From the NCBI RefSeq assembly GCF_000283155.1, contig NW_004454225.1:1760386-1824385 (forward strand): DNA of 64,000 nucleotides. Reading direction: 5' to 3'. Below are positions 1 through 12,430 of this stretch, piece by piece. The position numbers and the translations under genes were made by a program. The stretch's first letter is position 1. The number at the start of each line of letters is the position of its first letter. This DNA comes from Ceratotherium simum simum. Taxonomy: Eukaryota > Chordata > Mammalia > Perissodactyla > Rhinocerotidae. The notes below the pieces were generated by a model. That model was not told the origin of the DNA. It worked only from the letters and a program-made list of their open reading frames with translations, and made no database searches.

Positions 1-1897
1 CGTCTGCCTGCCCTGGTGTGCAAGTCTGTCTGGCACGCAGTTTATTTCATTCTCGACTTGTGGAACTTTGGTGGGAATATCTGTGATGTGTCTCAGAGCT
101 GGAGTTGAAAGATCCTGATAAATAAAGCTCCCTGCAGTGGACGAGATAAGGGAGGAATTTCTCACATTTTAAATAGCTGAAAAAAGAGGTGCGTTTAAGT
201 CACATCTGGTGGTGTTCTTGTTGTCTGGTCAGAAAGCAGGGTCTGTTTAAGCATCTGCACAGATTCCAAAATGCAGGCTGCATTTATTCACCCCCTAAAC
301 ACATGTTTGGCATTGGTACAAATGGCCGAATCACATTGTTATGGGAGAGGTCCACAACAGAACCAATCTCACGGCTGAATTTCAACTGGTCAACACAGGG
401 CCAGTCCATCAAACATATGACTTCTTTTTCTCACCCTTGATGATTTGATAACAGCATTTATGGAGCTGAGTTTATTTCAGCTATTTTCCTGAGCCCTCCT
501 CATGTCTATGCTGCTCTGTCTCAGCTCTGGAGGGCTGAAGACCTTTACGGATGGCTACATCAGAGTAAGGAACCCTTCCCTGTGTCATGTCTCCTTCAGC
601 CTATAGTTTGTCTTCACAATGGCAAATTGCTCTCAGCCTGTCTTCTTGAAATTGACAAAAACTATTTTATTACTGGTAGATATACAGATATAATACACTA
701 CACAGATATAATACAGATATAATACGCTACAATATAGGGGAAGTTGTAGGTACACGAAATAAATAAAGAGCTGGCATCAAAGAAATGTCATTTATAGAGA
801 TTACTCAGCCTATAGGCATCTGACCACCCTTATCCAGCCTATTTCTGCTAAATTTTTCCTTCTTCGGCAGCTCAGAAATTGTCAAGGCCAAACTCTTTTC
901 ACCTAGCTACCAGAAATATGTATTTCCTCTGCTTTTCAGATCTTAATGGATGAAACACTTCTTTTTTCTGTTTTCTACTTCTTGCCAGATATATTGTTTT
1001 TATATCTCCAAGGGAGAAAGAAAGTCATTCCATATTTATCCCTTAACAAATGACCACTTATAGTGAAATACGGAGGAACTCTCTCACTCCCTGTTAATAA
1101 ATGGGTTATTCGCCCCGGCCAAACCCCAGCTGATGGACAGGCTCTGTTCCCTTCAAGTTGGCTTAATTTTCTCCTGTTGATTTTCGTTTCCTGGAAGTAA
1201 CGAGATTTCTTGGTTCTTTCTTTGTTTGATTCTGCTTTTGAGGAATGTGCCTGTCTCTTTTGGATCTGTTTGTTTCGTGAGCTGGTTCTATTAAACCCCT
1301 ACCATTTATTGAGGAGCCATTGTGTTGGGTGCTATGGGTTCCTCTAAAATCCTTCCCACTTGAAACTTGGATGGAGTCACTCATCTGAATGCTAACTCCC
1401 TCGTAATCTATCGATTTTCTGCCGTGTAGATGGGGGCATGAAACAGCTATCCACCAAGAGATAGCACAGTGTCATAAACTGAGCTTGAGTTCTGTAGTCA
1501 GCGAGACCTGGGTTGTGCGGCAATGCAACCTTGGGCACTTTGCTTCTCTCTCCTGTGTCACACATTCCTCATTATAGACGTTGATGGGAATAACAGGACA
1601 GTCTGTTCTTTGCTGTTCTGCATAATAGGATAAAGCCAAACAGACAGTGAAGAGCCTGGGCTAACCACATAACGTTGGTGCAAATTACATATGGCTGTAA
1701 GAAAGTATTTTTGACCTGAGCATTTAGGTGGCATTTCGTTTTGTATTCGATGCATGTCGTTTAGTTACAGGGATAAAACTTCTTGAACACACAAACGCTC
1801 TTAACCTGGTTGTACATTACATCTTACATCATTTTGATTCTTTTTACTCGGAGTACTTCTTGCTAGGAAGTGGTAAAAGAGAAGATAGAAGTCCAGC
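1..1897. other. Non-coding, 5' flank or intron 1 of GRAP2
   Basis: No coding exon, RNA gene or confidently nameable repeat was seen here, apart from a small AT-rich tandem array near 685-725. The short open frames have no recognisable protein content. Confidence 0.6.
685..725. repeat. Short AT-rich tandem repeat
   Basis: The 12-mer cagatataatac occurs at 685-696, 703-714 and 714-725. It is a minor local duplication with no sign of function. Confidence 0.6.
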
Positions 1898-2062
1898 GGA
1901 TAGTATTGTACCACTGTCAGTTTCCTGGCTTTGATACTGTACTATGGTGAGATAAGATATCACCATTGGGGGAAGCAGGATGGAGAATACAAGGAAATTC
2001 TCTCTACTATTTTTGCAATTTCCTACAGGTCTATGATTATTTCAAAATAAAAATTTTAATGA
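1898..2062 (+). mobile_element. L1 3' end fragment
   Basis: The stretch reads like the terminal 3'UTR of a mammalian L1: 'accattgggggaagc...', then 'ctctctactatttttgcaa', then 'attatttcaaaataaaaa' at the tail. It is truncated and non-coding. The subfamily (L1M-type) is a guess from divergence. Confidence 0.65.
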
Positions 2063-2732
2063 GCGAGAGAGAGAGAAAGTGAATGTGGTGACAATAGGAG
2101 AAATGAGTGCTCATCTTGGTTTTAGTCCCTGGCTAGACAAATATTTACATTTTGTTTGACTCTTCCTCCCCTTTTTGAGTACAGACTTTTGTGAGCAGTC
2201 AGATACCAAAGCTAGGGCTCATTTTTCTATAGAAGAGAAAAAAGAAACAGGATGAGCCAAGAGAACCTCTGCCAACATCAGGTTAGAAGGCCTGCTCCCC
2301 GCCTCTCCTCAACCCCTTTCCCTACACAAGCTTACCTTCTGCATCCACACTCACCTGTCTGCCTTCCTTCCCACTCCATGGGAGATGCCTTGCCTGTTGC
2401 CACAAATGAACTCCTCCACCTGCACAGGGCATCCCTCCCTTCCAGTGGTTTCCAAAGGCTCTGTCCTTCTACACCATCTCCCCATGTAAGTTCCTTCTAC
2501 CTGGGGTCTTAACAACCATCTATATGGGAATAGCTCCCAAATTTATATATCTACTCCGACCTTTTTGCTGAGATCTACACCTACATAGCCAACCCCTGAG
2601 AATCTCTACCTAGATGCTTCACAAGCATTTCAAACTCCTTCCAAATTATCTTTTCTTCCTCTACTCCCTTATCTCTGAAAATGTTATTGCCGTCTACCAT
2701 ATTGTCCACGGCAGAAAGATGAGAGCCATTCT

Positions 2733-3077
2733 AGATCCATGCTGCCCAATATGGTAGCCACTAGCCACATTAAGCTACTGGTATTTACTTGGAATATTAA
2801 TATTAGCTATTAAGTATTTCAAATATGGCTGGTCCAAATTGAGATGAGCTGTAAGTGTAAAATACACAGCAGAACTTAGTTCAGAAAAAAGAATGAAAAA
2901 TATTTCAATAACATTTTATACTAATTTCATGTTGAAATGATAATATTTGGCATATATTGAGTTTAATAATATAAATTATTAAAAATAATTTCCTTTTATT
3001 TTTTAACGTGCTACTAGGATATTTAAAATTACATGTGTGGCTTGCACTATATTTCTATTCTACAGCACTGCTCTAGA
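2733..3077 (-). mobile_element. hAT/MER-type DNA transposon relic
   Basis: One end reads 'catgctgcccaatatggtagccactagccac' and the other reads 'cagcactgctctag', giving the related terminal inverted ends of a non-autonomous MER element common in placental genomes. The interior is AT-rich. It interrupts an L2. The exact family name was not assigned and the strand is tentative. Confidence 0.55.
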
Positions 3078-3154
3078 CTCTTCTCTGCCTTTTAGTCACT
3101 CCCAATTTGTCAAAAAGACACAGTGATTCTCTTGAGTCAAGACAGGGACAATAT

Positions 3155-3345
3155 TAGTTAAGTGCACAAGCTGAATTTGAACCCTGGTTCCACCATTTTT
3201 GGATACATGTGAACCTGGGCAATTATTTAATCTCTTTGAGCCTCAGTTTCCTCATCCATCAGGTGGATATAATAATAGTTCTTACTCTCAGGTTCTTGCA
3301 GGTGTTAAATGAGATGATATGTGTAAAGCACTTGCTATGGAGATA
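3155..3345 (+). mobile_element. MIR SINE
   Basis: It contains the MIR core and 3' landmarks in order: 'ttgaaccctggttccacca', 'cctgggcaa', 'cctcagtttcctcatc', and 'taaatgagatgatatgtgtaaagcactt'. Confidence 0.8.
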
Positions 3346-3992
3346 ACAGCATGTGCAAAAGCCCAATGTCAAGAGAAAGAGCATGGCCTCTCACTGTCAT
3401 ATTTCAGGCCCTCATCATTTCTGGCCAAGACTGCTGCAATAGTTTCTCCATCTCCAGTTCAGCTTGCCTCCAATCCTTCATACTGCCACCAGGTTAAAGA
3501 TTTCCTAATGCAAATATCAGCATTTTTAGCGATTCCACATCACCCTTGGGATAAAAATCCAACATCCTTGGCATGCTCTGCAAGGCCGTCCGTGACCTGC
3601 CCCCACCCAAATCACCAATCCCATCTCCTGCCTCCACAATGGCCATCATGAGCCAATCAGCCTCCCTAACTGCTATGTGCATGTACCACTCTCTATCTGT
3701 GATGTACGTACCCTCTACTTGTCCACAAGACTCAGTTTATTTGTCACCTCATTTGGGAAGCCTCCCCTGGTCCCTACTGCACCTGTCCCCATCCCAGGCT
3801 GGATTAGGAACCATCCCTTTGGGCTCCTCAACCACTTGAGGTCTGGTTCCATTATCACACTGCTCTCACTTGTTTGGTCGACTTGTCTGTCTTTCCCACA
3901 AGACTGCTGAGGCCTAGGATGGGCTCTCTAGTCTACTCTGGATCTCCACGCTGAGCACAGTGCCTGGCACAAAGTGGGACCCAGTAAATCTT

Positions 3993-5228
3993 TGTTGAGC
4001 AAATGCATAAAGCATAGGAGTTACTCCTGAGAGACATAAGGAGAGTGAGAGCCCAGTGAGACCAAGCAGCAGAAAATCTGAAGACTAGCCCTAGGAGCAA
4101 TCGCTGCTTCTTGGCCATGCAGACAGCGTCAGGGGGGAGAGAAAAGAATCAGGGCAAGGAGTCAGCAATGGAGGATTTGAAATGAAAGAGCGGAGAAAAG
4201 AGAAGATCGTGAAAAGAATAGAACCACATTTGGTAGTCTTGGTGGTTTAGTAACTTCCTCTGCAGTGGTTCCAGGAAGAGACCAGGCTCTAGGAAGGCAC
4301 AAATCACATAAAGAAAGGATGAGGTATCAGCAACCGATTCAAGGATTATTTGTCATCAGGACTAGATACGTGGGTGATACAAGTAAATGTCAACCTGGAG
4401 ACTACGTGATGGGACTACTAATAAGTTACTGGGGCCGGTGCCCAGGAATTTTTTACTGCGGTGCAAGTGCCAAGCATGGAAAGATTTGACAAGTTGTAGA
4501 TATGAGAAAGCAGATAGTGAATTTGAGAATAACGATGTGAAATGCCAGAATAATCACAAGAGAAATATCTGAATATGCAAGAGGTCTTAGAGGATTCCTG
4601 CTTTACCACAAATGTGGATTACAAGAAAATTCACTTACAGAAACAGAAATTCCAATATGTAAAACCCATTTATCAAACCATACAGTATTCCAGAATGCAT
4701 CATGGTAAAAGCATGCCTTTTGACTCACACTATATTAAAAGTAGCAAATAACACAAGGAAGGTAGAGAAAGTAGGAAGCATGACATTATGTGGCTCACAG
4801 GATACAGGAATGAGAAAACATATACTTCTACACGCAAACTACCACCTTCGCAAGAACACCTAAAGGCTTCATTCCAAGACCTCAGATCTCATCCTGCAGG
4901 ATAGCCCACTCCCCAATTTTCACGTAAGAGATCTTGTGGGGCAGGCATTGCGTGAGAGGAAGGGGCAGCAGGGAGAATCAAGACGAGAGGGTGAAAAGAT
5001 CAAAGGATTCCTTGCCATTATTCTTAACGATGCGCCAGTCTACCACTTTCTGTGGAGAAGGTAAACATTTGGGATATACTTATAGTAGAACACTATTTGT
5101 TGTTTATCTGAAACTCACATTGGACTGGGCACTCTGCATTTTATCTAGCAGCCCTGCTTAAGGAGGTAGACATTGATTCAAACTTCCTGTGAGCCACAAC
5201 ATGTCTCGATGGGTGTTAGCTATTGAGG
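3993..5228. other. Non-coding interval, nothing recognised
   Basis: No exon, RNA gene or nameable repeat was recognised. Parts are purine-rich ('gagagtgagagcccagtgag') and may be decayed repeat. Confidence 0.5.
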
Positions 5229-5249
5229 AATATGCATAAAGTAGCAATA

Positions 5250-5480
5250 ACTAACAACTATTGAGTGCCAACTATGTGCCAGGCACCATACTAAGTGCTT
5301 TAGGATGAATATTTCAAATATTCTTCACAAGAACACGATGAGGCAGGCATTATTATTATTCCTGGTTTAAAGATGAGGAAACTGAGGGTCAGAGAGATTA
5401 AATAATTTGCTCAGATCACCCAGGTACCTAGCAGTAGAGCCGGGATTTGAACTCTAGCAGCCTGACTCCAAAAGCCCACG
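5250..5480 (-). mobile_element. MIR SINE (reverse)
   Basis: The reverse-complement order of MIR is present: 'tgccaactatgtgccaggcaccatactaagtgctt', 'gatgaggaaactgaggg', 'gccgggatttgaac', and 'cctgactccaaaagccca'. Confidence 0.8.
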
Positions 5481-5484
5481 TGCT

Positions 5485-6340
5485 TGCCCACCTCACTCGA
5501 AGTGGCGGCAGCAGCAAGGAAGCGGCAGATACAGTGAGTCCCCCAGAAGAATAAGAGAGAGCGGGATGTGACAGGGGCAGGCTCTGAGTGAGGCCTTGAA
5601 GGAGCAGTTGAAATTAGACCAGGTGCCTTTGTTTAAGTTAGAAAAGTGTGCCCCTAACTTTAGGCAGATGCAGCCCCACACCAGGACTCATAGCTTGAGA
5701 GAGGAGCACTGGATGGATTTTAGCCCCCACTGCAGCCTCAGCCAGGGGCCTTTGTGCAGTGAACAACCTGCACAACTGTACATAACAGCCTGAGTTAGAT
5801 GGCAGAAGGAGGAACAGTGCAGAGGCAAGGATGCAGATGGTGTGCTCATAGAATAATGAGAAGCCATTTACTAAAGCACGTTTGCATGCAGTATGTGGTT
5901 TTCTGAAGCCAGTTTAGAGAGATGAGATGGAGAAAGGCTGCTGAAGGCCTGAAATGACAACAGGAGAGTCTTGAGTGGATCTGAGCGGTATCGTGACAAC
6001 ATGACATCGATGAATTCTGAATGGGAAAATGACCCTCAGAAACTGTGTCAGAAAGTTTCAACACGCAGGGGTCTTTGCTCCATCAAGCAGGCAGGATAGA
6101 ATAGAGGGAGAACGGGGGCACTGTAGGTAAGGTGACAGCAGCCTGTTTAAAAGACTGGAAACTCAACAGACTGGAAAAGAGGACAAGGAGCAGGGAACAG
6201 AAAACACAAAAGAGGGAAAGTGAGTGAGTGAGTGAGAAGATGAATTCCTTCCGCTTTGCATTTCCCCAAGTATGGCCCTGAATGGGAGTTGACCCTGTTC
6301 TGGTGTATTTTCCTTTCCTGTAGGGTTATTAGACTGGCAT
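5485..6340. other. Non-coding interval, probably decayed repeat
   Basis: No gene was found. The wording 'aggccttgaaggagcagttg' and the purine-rich style resemble a long dispersed mammalian repeat also seen near 50.1-51.1 kb, but the match is weak. A (gtga)n stretch lies at about 6220-6236. Confidence 0.4.
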
Positions 6341-6344
6341 GTAA

Positions 6345-7200
6345 GGAAAGGGCCACAGGCACAGCACCACTGGATTTCAGCAAGGCATTTGGTTGCATTT
6401 TTCATGACACCCTTGAGAACAAAATGAAGAAAGACAGGGCATATGGTAACTACTTAATCTGGTGGGTTTGGAGTTGATACTCAAAGAGTGTTGATTAATA
6501 GGTTAATGTCACCCTGGAGGGAGTCTTTAGGTAAGAAACCGAGTTCAGAGATAACCAATTTGCCCATGATCCCACAGCTGGTGAATGAAGGAGCCAGAAT
6601 TCAAACCAGCTCTGCCTGACTGCAAAGCCCATGTTCCATTCAGGATGGAATAAAGACCAGAAAGGCATTAAGTTTGTTTATGAAAAAGGAGTTGGAAGAG
6701 ATAAGCAGAGGGTAGGAATACAAATTCACGCCCAAATGAACTGTGATGAACTAAAGAACTGGCCGAGGGGGGAGGACAAAAACAAGATGAAAGTCAAAAA
6801 GATTCAACTTAAACCTCACATTTTGGTTCCAAAAAACCCCTTGCAGAAGTGAAGTGGAAAGGCCTGGCTTGACCCCTCTTCGTGCTGGGAAACACTTGGG
6901 GTTTTTTCAGTGACGGTTAGCCAACAGTGTAATACATCATTAAAACTCTACTGTACAGAGAGAATAATTAAATAGTCCTACTCCACCTAGCCCAGCTCAG
7001 ACCATTTCTTGAATACTGGGTTCAATTCCAGGTAACACGTTTTGAGAAGAACATTGAAAAACTTCGACGTGATTTAAGGAAAATGACCAGGGGAGCAAGG
7101 AGTCTGAATCCTGACACACGGAGGGTGGTGAAAGACATAGAGGATGTTCAGCTTAGAAACAAGACTTTGGGACTTGTGAGCATCATCTTCACATATTCAA
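6345..7200 (+). mobile_element. CR1/L3-like LINE relic
   Basis: An open segment near 6366-6425 encodes LDFSKAFGCIFHDTLENKM, the reverse-transcriptase palm motif typical of CR1-clade LINEs (LDFSKAFD.V.H..L). Downstream, in the expected order, come 'caccctggagggagtc', 'cacattttggttccaaaaa', 'aaacacttggggtttt', 'gccaacagtgtaat' and 'gaatactgggttcaattccaggtaacac', which match the 3' half of such elements as I know them. Stops and frameshifts show it is dead. L3 is the most likely family in a placental mammal. Confidence 0.6.
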
Positions 7201-7440
7201 TTTTTTTTCTTTTGGGGGCATAATTCAACTAAAAATTAGGCGAGACATTTTGGCTCAGTATAACTAATTCACCAATCTATTAGTTCACTCCTTCCAATTC
7301 CCCCGTCCCTATGCCCATTCTCTAGCATCTCAATAAATTGGGTAATGACAGGACCAACTTTCTGGGTCACTTCCAACATTGAGAATCTAAGATTTAGAGC
7401 CCTACTTGATCAAAACTGGCAATTAAAAAAGGAGAATCAG

Positions 7441-7690
7441 GGCCGGCCTGGTGGCGCCAGCGGTTAAGTGCGTGTGCTTCGCTTTGGTGGCCCGGGGTTC
7501 GCAGGTTCGGATCCCGGGCGCGCACCAATGCACCGCTTGTCAAGCCATGCTGTGGCGGCGTTCCATATAAAGTGGAGGAAGATGGCCAAGGATGTGAGCC
7601 CAGGGCCAATCTTCCGCAGCAAAAAAGGAGGACTGGCATCGGATGTTAGCTCAGGACCAATCTTCCTCACAAAAGAAAGAGAACCATTTT
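7441..7690 (+). mobile_element. ERE1-type SINE
   Basis: The element begins with a tRNA-like head 'ggccggcctggtggcg', has the box-B-like 'ggttcggatcccgggcgcg', then 'gccatgctgtggcgg', and two tail modules ending 'ccaatcttcc' before an A-rich end. This SINE family is restricted to perissodactyls and is the main evidence for the source lineage. Target duplications are not clear. Confidence 0.85.
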
Positions 7691-8440
7691 AAACAAGGCA
7701 AATACGGGTGTTCCTCAGCTCAGGCAAACTCGAATGAAGACCTAAATTTCCAAATAATAAGAATATATAATTATTCATTTGATGGAAGTAATTCTTAGAA
7801 TCATCCCTTCTATTGGCAGCTTTTTAGTACTTTTATGGGGTGACTTGTTATATAAAAATGTAATCACCTCCAACTTTTCAGGGATAGACATCGAATGAAG
7901 CAAGGTAAGCTGTTTTATGGGGTAACCTCCACTTTTGAAAGCTTTCAGAACAAGGAACTAAAAAATGACCCCCATTCCAATAATAAATGGAGGCTTGGGA
8001 ATATAAGTAAAGGTGACAAGAAGACTAAAGTAGTTGTGGTCACGGAGTCACCTTCTCTGTGCTTTGCCCAAGTACAAATTAAGGTAGCACAGAGAGCAGA
8101 TGGTGAGGGAAAGGAGCAAGGATGCTGAGCACATTTGTAGCATTTGTGAAAGATATTACAGCCCTGGTAACGACACAGCGAGAAGATGGAGGCTTTCAAA
8201 CATATGATAAATGAGCCAAGCTTTCCAAGCCCCAATCAATAAAAACAAACATGAAGTGAACAGAAGGTAAGAGAAGGAAAAGAGAACACGAAGGCACCAT
8301 AAAAATCCCAGTGATAAATCTGAGGGGAAATCATGATGTGAATAGGAAACAGGAAGTGGAAAAAAAAGGAAGCCTGGAGATTTGTAAAATGTCTGTCTGT
8401 CTCTCTTTCTTGCCTTCCATTCACATCCATCACCATTCTA

Positions 8441-8703
8441 TTTTTTTTTTTTTTTTGGTGAGGAAGATCGGCCCTGAGCTAACATCTGCCAATCCTTCTC
8501 TTTTTTGCCCAGGAAGACTGGCCCTGGGCTAACGTCCATGCCCATCTTCCTCCACTTTATATGGGACGCCGCCACAGCATGGCTTGACAAGCGGTGCGTC
8601 GGTGCGTGCCCGTTCGTGCGAACCGGCGAACCCCGGGCCACCGCAGGGGAGCGCACGCATTTAACCGCTTGTACCCCCGGGCTGGCCCCGGGCCGGCCCC
8701 CCA
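8441..8703 (-). mobile_element. ERE1-type SINE (reverse)
   Basis: A run of 16 T (8441-8456) is followed by 'gctaacatctgccaatcc', 'gacgccgccacagcatggc' and 'gggccggcccc', the reverse complement of a full-length ERE. The flanks 'caccattctat' and 'caccacccttcctat' may be a diverged target duplication. Confidence 0.85.
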
Positions 8704-9465
8704 CCACCCTTCCTATAGGGTTCATGAAATAATTTCTGACTCTGGGTGGGTATTTTTAATGTTCACTCGTGGTCGCGTTTTACCAGCAGGATTCATGGTG
8801 TTTCTGTAGACAACTGTTCTTGCTCTAGGCAACAATCAGGATTAAATGAGGAGATAGCAAGCAGTACACCACTCTCGCAGCAGAGTGGGCTGGAAGGAAC
8901 ACCTGCAGCCAGGTTGGTGGGCTCTTCCTGTTTCGTTTTTGTTGTTGTTTTGGAGTGATGTTTCCATGGTGTTATTCAAATAAGCAAAGTGTCAGAGATT
9001 TGTAAGCAAAAGCATTTCTAGATACACTTTTCCTAACTAGATTCATGGTAAGGTGCTAATGTTTCGAGAATAAAGAAAAAGAACTTGATAAAAACAGAAT
9101 ATACTGTGGAGAAAGTTGATGGCAGAAAAGATTAGGAAACCGTGACATCAAGAGAGAGACAGAGACAGAGAGAGAACAGGAGGTAAGGGAAAAGAACAGT
9201 AGCCTGTAAGTTTATTAACTGAGATTGTTTCCATTTCTGCTATTGCCTGAAAGCCCACAATTACTTGGTCTGAGGTCAGCAGGTTTATTGCAGACCTTGC
9301 CTCTTTGACCAAAGAGTAAGGGCCCTAAATTTTGTGGGTATGTGAGAATCGTTCCCATCAATTTCTTGGCTGAAGGACAGCCTCCCAGGAAGGTTCAGGG
9401 AGCCCTAAGCTAGTCAGTGATTATCCTGAACTGGTGCAAGACTTGCATTATTTTGCTAGGACGGC
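8704..9465. other. Non-coding interval, nothing recognised
   Basis: No exon or nameable repeat was seen. A short (GA)n tract occurs around 9152-9175. Confidence 0.5.
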
Positions 9466-9469
9466 AGAG

Positions 9470-9640
9470 GCAGCGTGGTGAAGAGAGCACAGCCTCAGGA
9501 GCCAGCAGACGGGCACTCTATCATCTCTTGCCTCAGTTTCCCGTCTATAAAATGTGAACGATAATAATCATGATACCGTTGCCAAGCGTGACTGTTTGTG
9601 AAGCCTCTGGCACATGACAGGCCATATCAATAAATGGAAC
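9470..9640 (+). mobile_element. MIR SINE
   Basis: It shows 'gcgtggtgaagagagcac', 'tgcctcagtttcccgtctataaaatg', then 'ctctggcacatgacaggc' and 'caataaatgga', in MIR order. The middle part is shortened. Confidence 0.7.
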
Positions 9641-10094
9641 TTAGTCTCAGCTGGTTCTTGTTTCTAGACTTAGTGAGGCTTGGTCCCCATGCTCTCCCTA
9701 CAAGGCTGTCCTGGGGCTTCCTGTTTGAAGATAGGAACGCGGTGACTGAGTTCAGGGGGGACAGCAAGGTTTAGAAGCCCGATCAGTGTTCTGTTTCTCA
9801 ACCTTCTATTTCCTCACTTCCCTTTGGTTAGCGCTATCTTTTCTCCTCACTTACTAGATTGTCTTGATTACAATGCTTTGTGCCTTCTGATAACACTTCA
9901 GCCAGGGCTCCATAGTAAGTAGAGAGAAGCCAGCACTTGCCCAGGGTAAGTGGGGAAAAACGAGGACTTGAGAAGCTGTAAAGGAGTATATGCTTGGTGG
10001 ATACACACTTTTAAACAATGGTTTTGAAATTTTTTCTCTATAAGAAAGGATGGTAGATAGCTGAGATACAAAAATGCTTTGAGAAAGAGACACT

Positions 10095-10290
10095 GAACTG
10101 TTGAACACCAACGATGAGCCGAGCATTCTATGTCCTCTTCCCTGCAACACTGTGGGGTGAGGATTATTATCTGAATTCCAATGAAGAGACAGAGAAGTTA
10201 AGGTTCCCCAGCTACCAAGTAAGCAACAGACCTGAGATTTGAAACCAGGTCTCTCTGACACCCAGGACCCATGAATCTCCACTGTTGCTA
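10095..10290 (-). mobile_element. MIR SINE (reverse)
   Basis: The order 'gaggattattatctgaattcc', 'agagacagagaagttaagg' and 'gagatttgaaaccaggtctc' reads as a diverged reverse MIR. Confidence 0.6.
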
Positions 10291-10299
10291 GCAACCTCG

Positions 10300-12350
10300 C
10301 CTTGCAGAAAGCAGCAAGTTAGGAAAAAAAAATAGAATTTGCTTGAGTTACATAGAACATATACATTAGGCTTAAAGACAAACATAATTTTCTTACAAAA
10401 AGTTTGAGGACAAATGAGATTTTATGTGATGTGCTTTGAACTAAAAAAAAGTTACATTTTATAAGCCAGACTGGTGTTGATTCAAGAAGAGTCAGGTAAT
10501 AAATAATCAGAAGGAAGAGCGAATGACCCTTTGTCTTGGGCTTCACTCAATTTATAAGGCAGAGGAGTGGAGGGGACCTGCCCAGAGACCGTCTCCTGAT
10601 TTCTCTCCTCCCTCTTCTACTTCTCTCTGCTTGCCATCCCTCCCACCAAAAATAAAAAAACCTTAAGCAGGAAAAGAGGAGCTAATTAAAAAGAGGGAAG
10701 CATCCTTGAGACCAATGAAATCTACCTAATCCACGGTGACAAACAGGGACCTGCAGAACAGCGATTTGATTAAATAAGGATCCAAGGGATTTAGAGGGAC
10801 TCTCCAGTTGTGTAAAGTTTGTCTGCAAGTCTTCGAAATATATTTATTTGGCTTCCAAACCTGGAAACCAAGTGCCTTCTAGCTGAGGAGATGGTTCCCA
10901 TTTGAAAAATAGGAAAAAATCTCAAGGCATGGCCCAAGGGTGGGGCTGGGGATCCCAGGTCAGACTGACCAACCCTACCAGGTTGGCAGAAGGTCTGCAG
11001 GAGACATACTGGTAAAGAGAGCGTCAGAAGGTCAGGGTGAGTGAAGCCAGCCTCACTGAGGGTAGTTATGGGTTGGGCCTGAGGCCGGTTCCAGACCGGG
11101 AGGCGAGAACCACACACCTGTCCTGCCCACGTTTCGTATCTCACTCAAGCAGCTGTGGCCCATTAGTTAGCTGTCATCAGAGACATCTTTGTTACTGCTT
11201 TCCACAGAAGTGAAGCAACCGGAGGGTGAATCGTTAGGTGAGAAACACATCTGTACAGGGAGATGTGGAACGCCCTGACGGCTTCTTTCATAAGCCACTT
11301 CCTTCTTGTCTCCAAGACTGGCGTCAGCAGATCAGTCATCAAGGAATTATTGTTCTTGGACAAGCTGTGGAAGACCCCTCTAGTTCCACAGGTTCACCTC
11401 TGCCAGTCATGCCGGGGGATTTATGCTTTCCTGGGGTTTAAGGGGGAAATAATGAGTCACCTAGGGACAAGAGGAAAATAAGAATGTCCTGTGTGTGCAA
11501 AATCGTTTAACATGGAGGCTTTTAGAGGGTACTAAAATCTCAGCCAACTGGTCAGAAATGGTTTGGTGGAGTATATTTTGCTTGTCTGTGCTTACTTTGG
11601 TTGCAATAAAATCAGAAAGGTTTATATCCAGTGGAGAGAGCACCTGTGGAAACAGGCCAGGTCCTCCTGAGAAGGCTGTTAATTTATTCCCCTGGGATCC
11701 TGAACCTAAAAAGAGATGGTCCTGCATCTCTGACTTGGGAGGTCCAGACAACCACAGGAACTGTTGGTTGTAGGTATTTCAAGGCAGAGGCCCCTGATGG
11801 CCACTCCCAAGTACATGGCTATCTGCAAACTCGGTTGTAGCCACCGTGATTCAACCTCCACTCTACTGTCCGCACTGGATGAAGATCTGAGCCTCCGCAG
11901 AAACCAGAAGGAGGATCTTACTAGAATAGGATTTGAGGGTCTCTATTTTAAAGGCTCCAGAGAACGAATTAGAGGTAATTTGAGAGGAAGCACAGTAAAA
12001 AAACACGTAAGCCTTGTTAGGCATTCAGGGAGAAGGTTAACATTTCCGACATGGCCAGCTGATTAGGAGGCATCCTGTAAGCAGGGATTCTGCTGGTTAA
12101 GAATAGAGCAAAAATGTTGTCGTTTGACAGCCCAAAATGGGAAAAGGCCAACACTTTATCTCTTGGCCATGCCCAGCTTTTTTTTTTTCCATTTTCTTTT
12201 CCAGAATAGATTGGTTTGGGTCTCTAGGAGAGTATTTAAGCAGCAACTGACAGGCGAGCTGTAGGTAGTTGTCCATCCTACGCTTATGAATTTTCAAGGA
12301 CTATCTATGCCCTTTCTTAGTGTCCTGTTCCTATGTCCAATACCCAGTGA
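10300..12350. other. Non-coding interval, nothing recognised
   Basis: No exon, RNA gene or clear repeat was found. Small open frames on both strands have no recognisable protein features. Confidence 0.5.
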
Positions 12351-12356
12351 GAGGTA

Positions 12357-12430
12357 ATAAACCAAGACAGAAAGCTTGGTTTATCACCCCAACCTTAGCT
12401 GTAGAGAGGGTCTACAGCTAAGGTTGGGGT
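12357..12430. repeat. Two adjacent perfect inverted repeats (tandem hairpins)
   Basis: The first hairpin has 10-bp arms, ataaaccaag at 12357-12366 and its complement at 12375-12384, with an 8-nt spacer. One base later a second hairpin has 20-bp perfectly complementary arms at 12386-12405 and 12411-12430 around the 5-nt loop gaggg. A degenerate copy of the left arm (aagctta...caaccacagctgta) follows at 12434-12458. No known element with this structure was recognised. Confidence 0.8.

Larger units (their letters stand above)
2450..3990 (+). mobile_element. L2 LINE, interrupted by a hAT element and a MIR
   Basis: Segments 2450-2732, 3078-3150 and 3400-3990 follow in order the 3' part of an L2 element: the 'cttcctctactcccttatctctg' type block, then 'aaatccaacatccttggcatgctctgcaaggcc', then the terminal 'gagcacagtgcctggcac...agtaaatctttgttgagcaaatg'. 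A hAT/MER element and a MIR sit between the pieces, so L2 is the oldest layer. It has no intact open frame. Confidence 0.65.

Noticed and set aside
7441..7520. tRNA-like sequence in the ERE head
   Set aside because: It is the tRNA-derived SINE head, lacking a plausible cloverleaf 3' half, so not a tRNA gene.
7394..7692. Several frames on both strands around 7.4-7.7 and 8.4-8.8 kb
   Set aside because: They are carried by ERE SINEs; their similarity to each other comes from the repeat.
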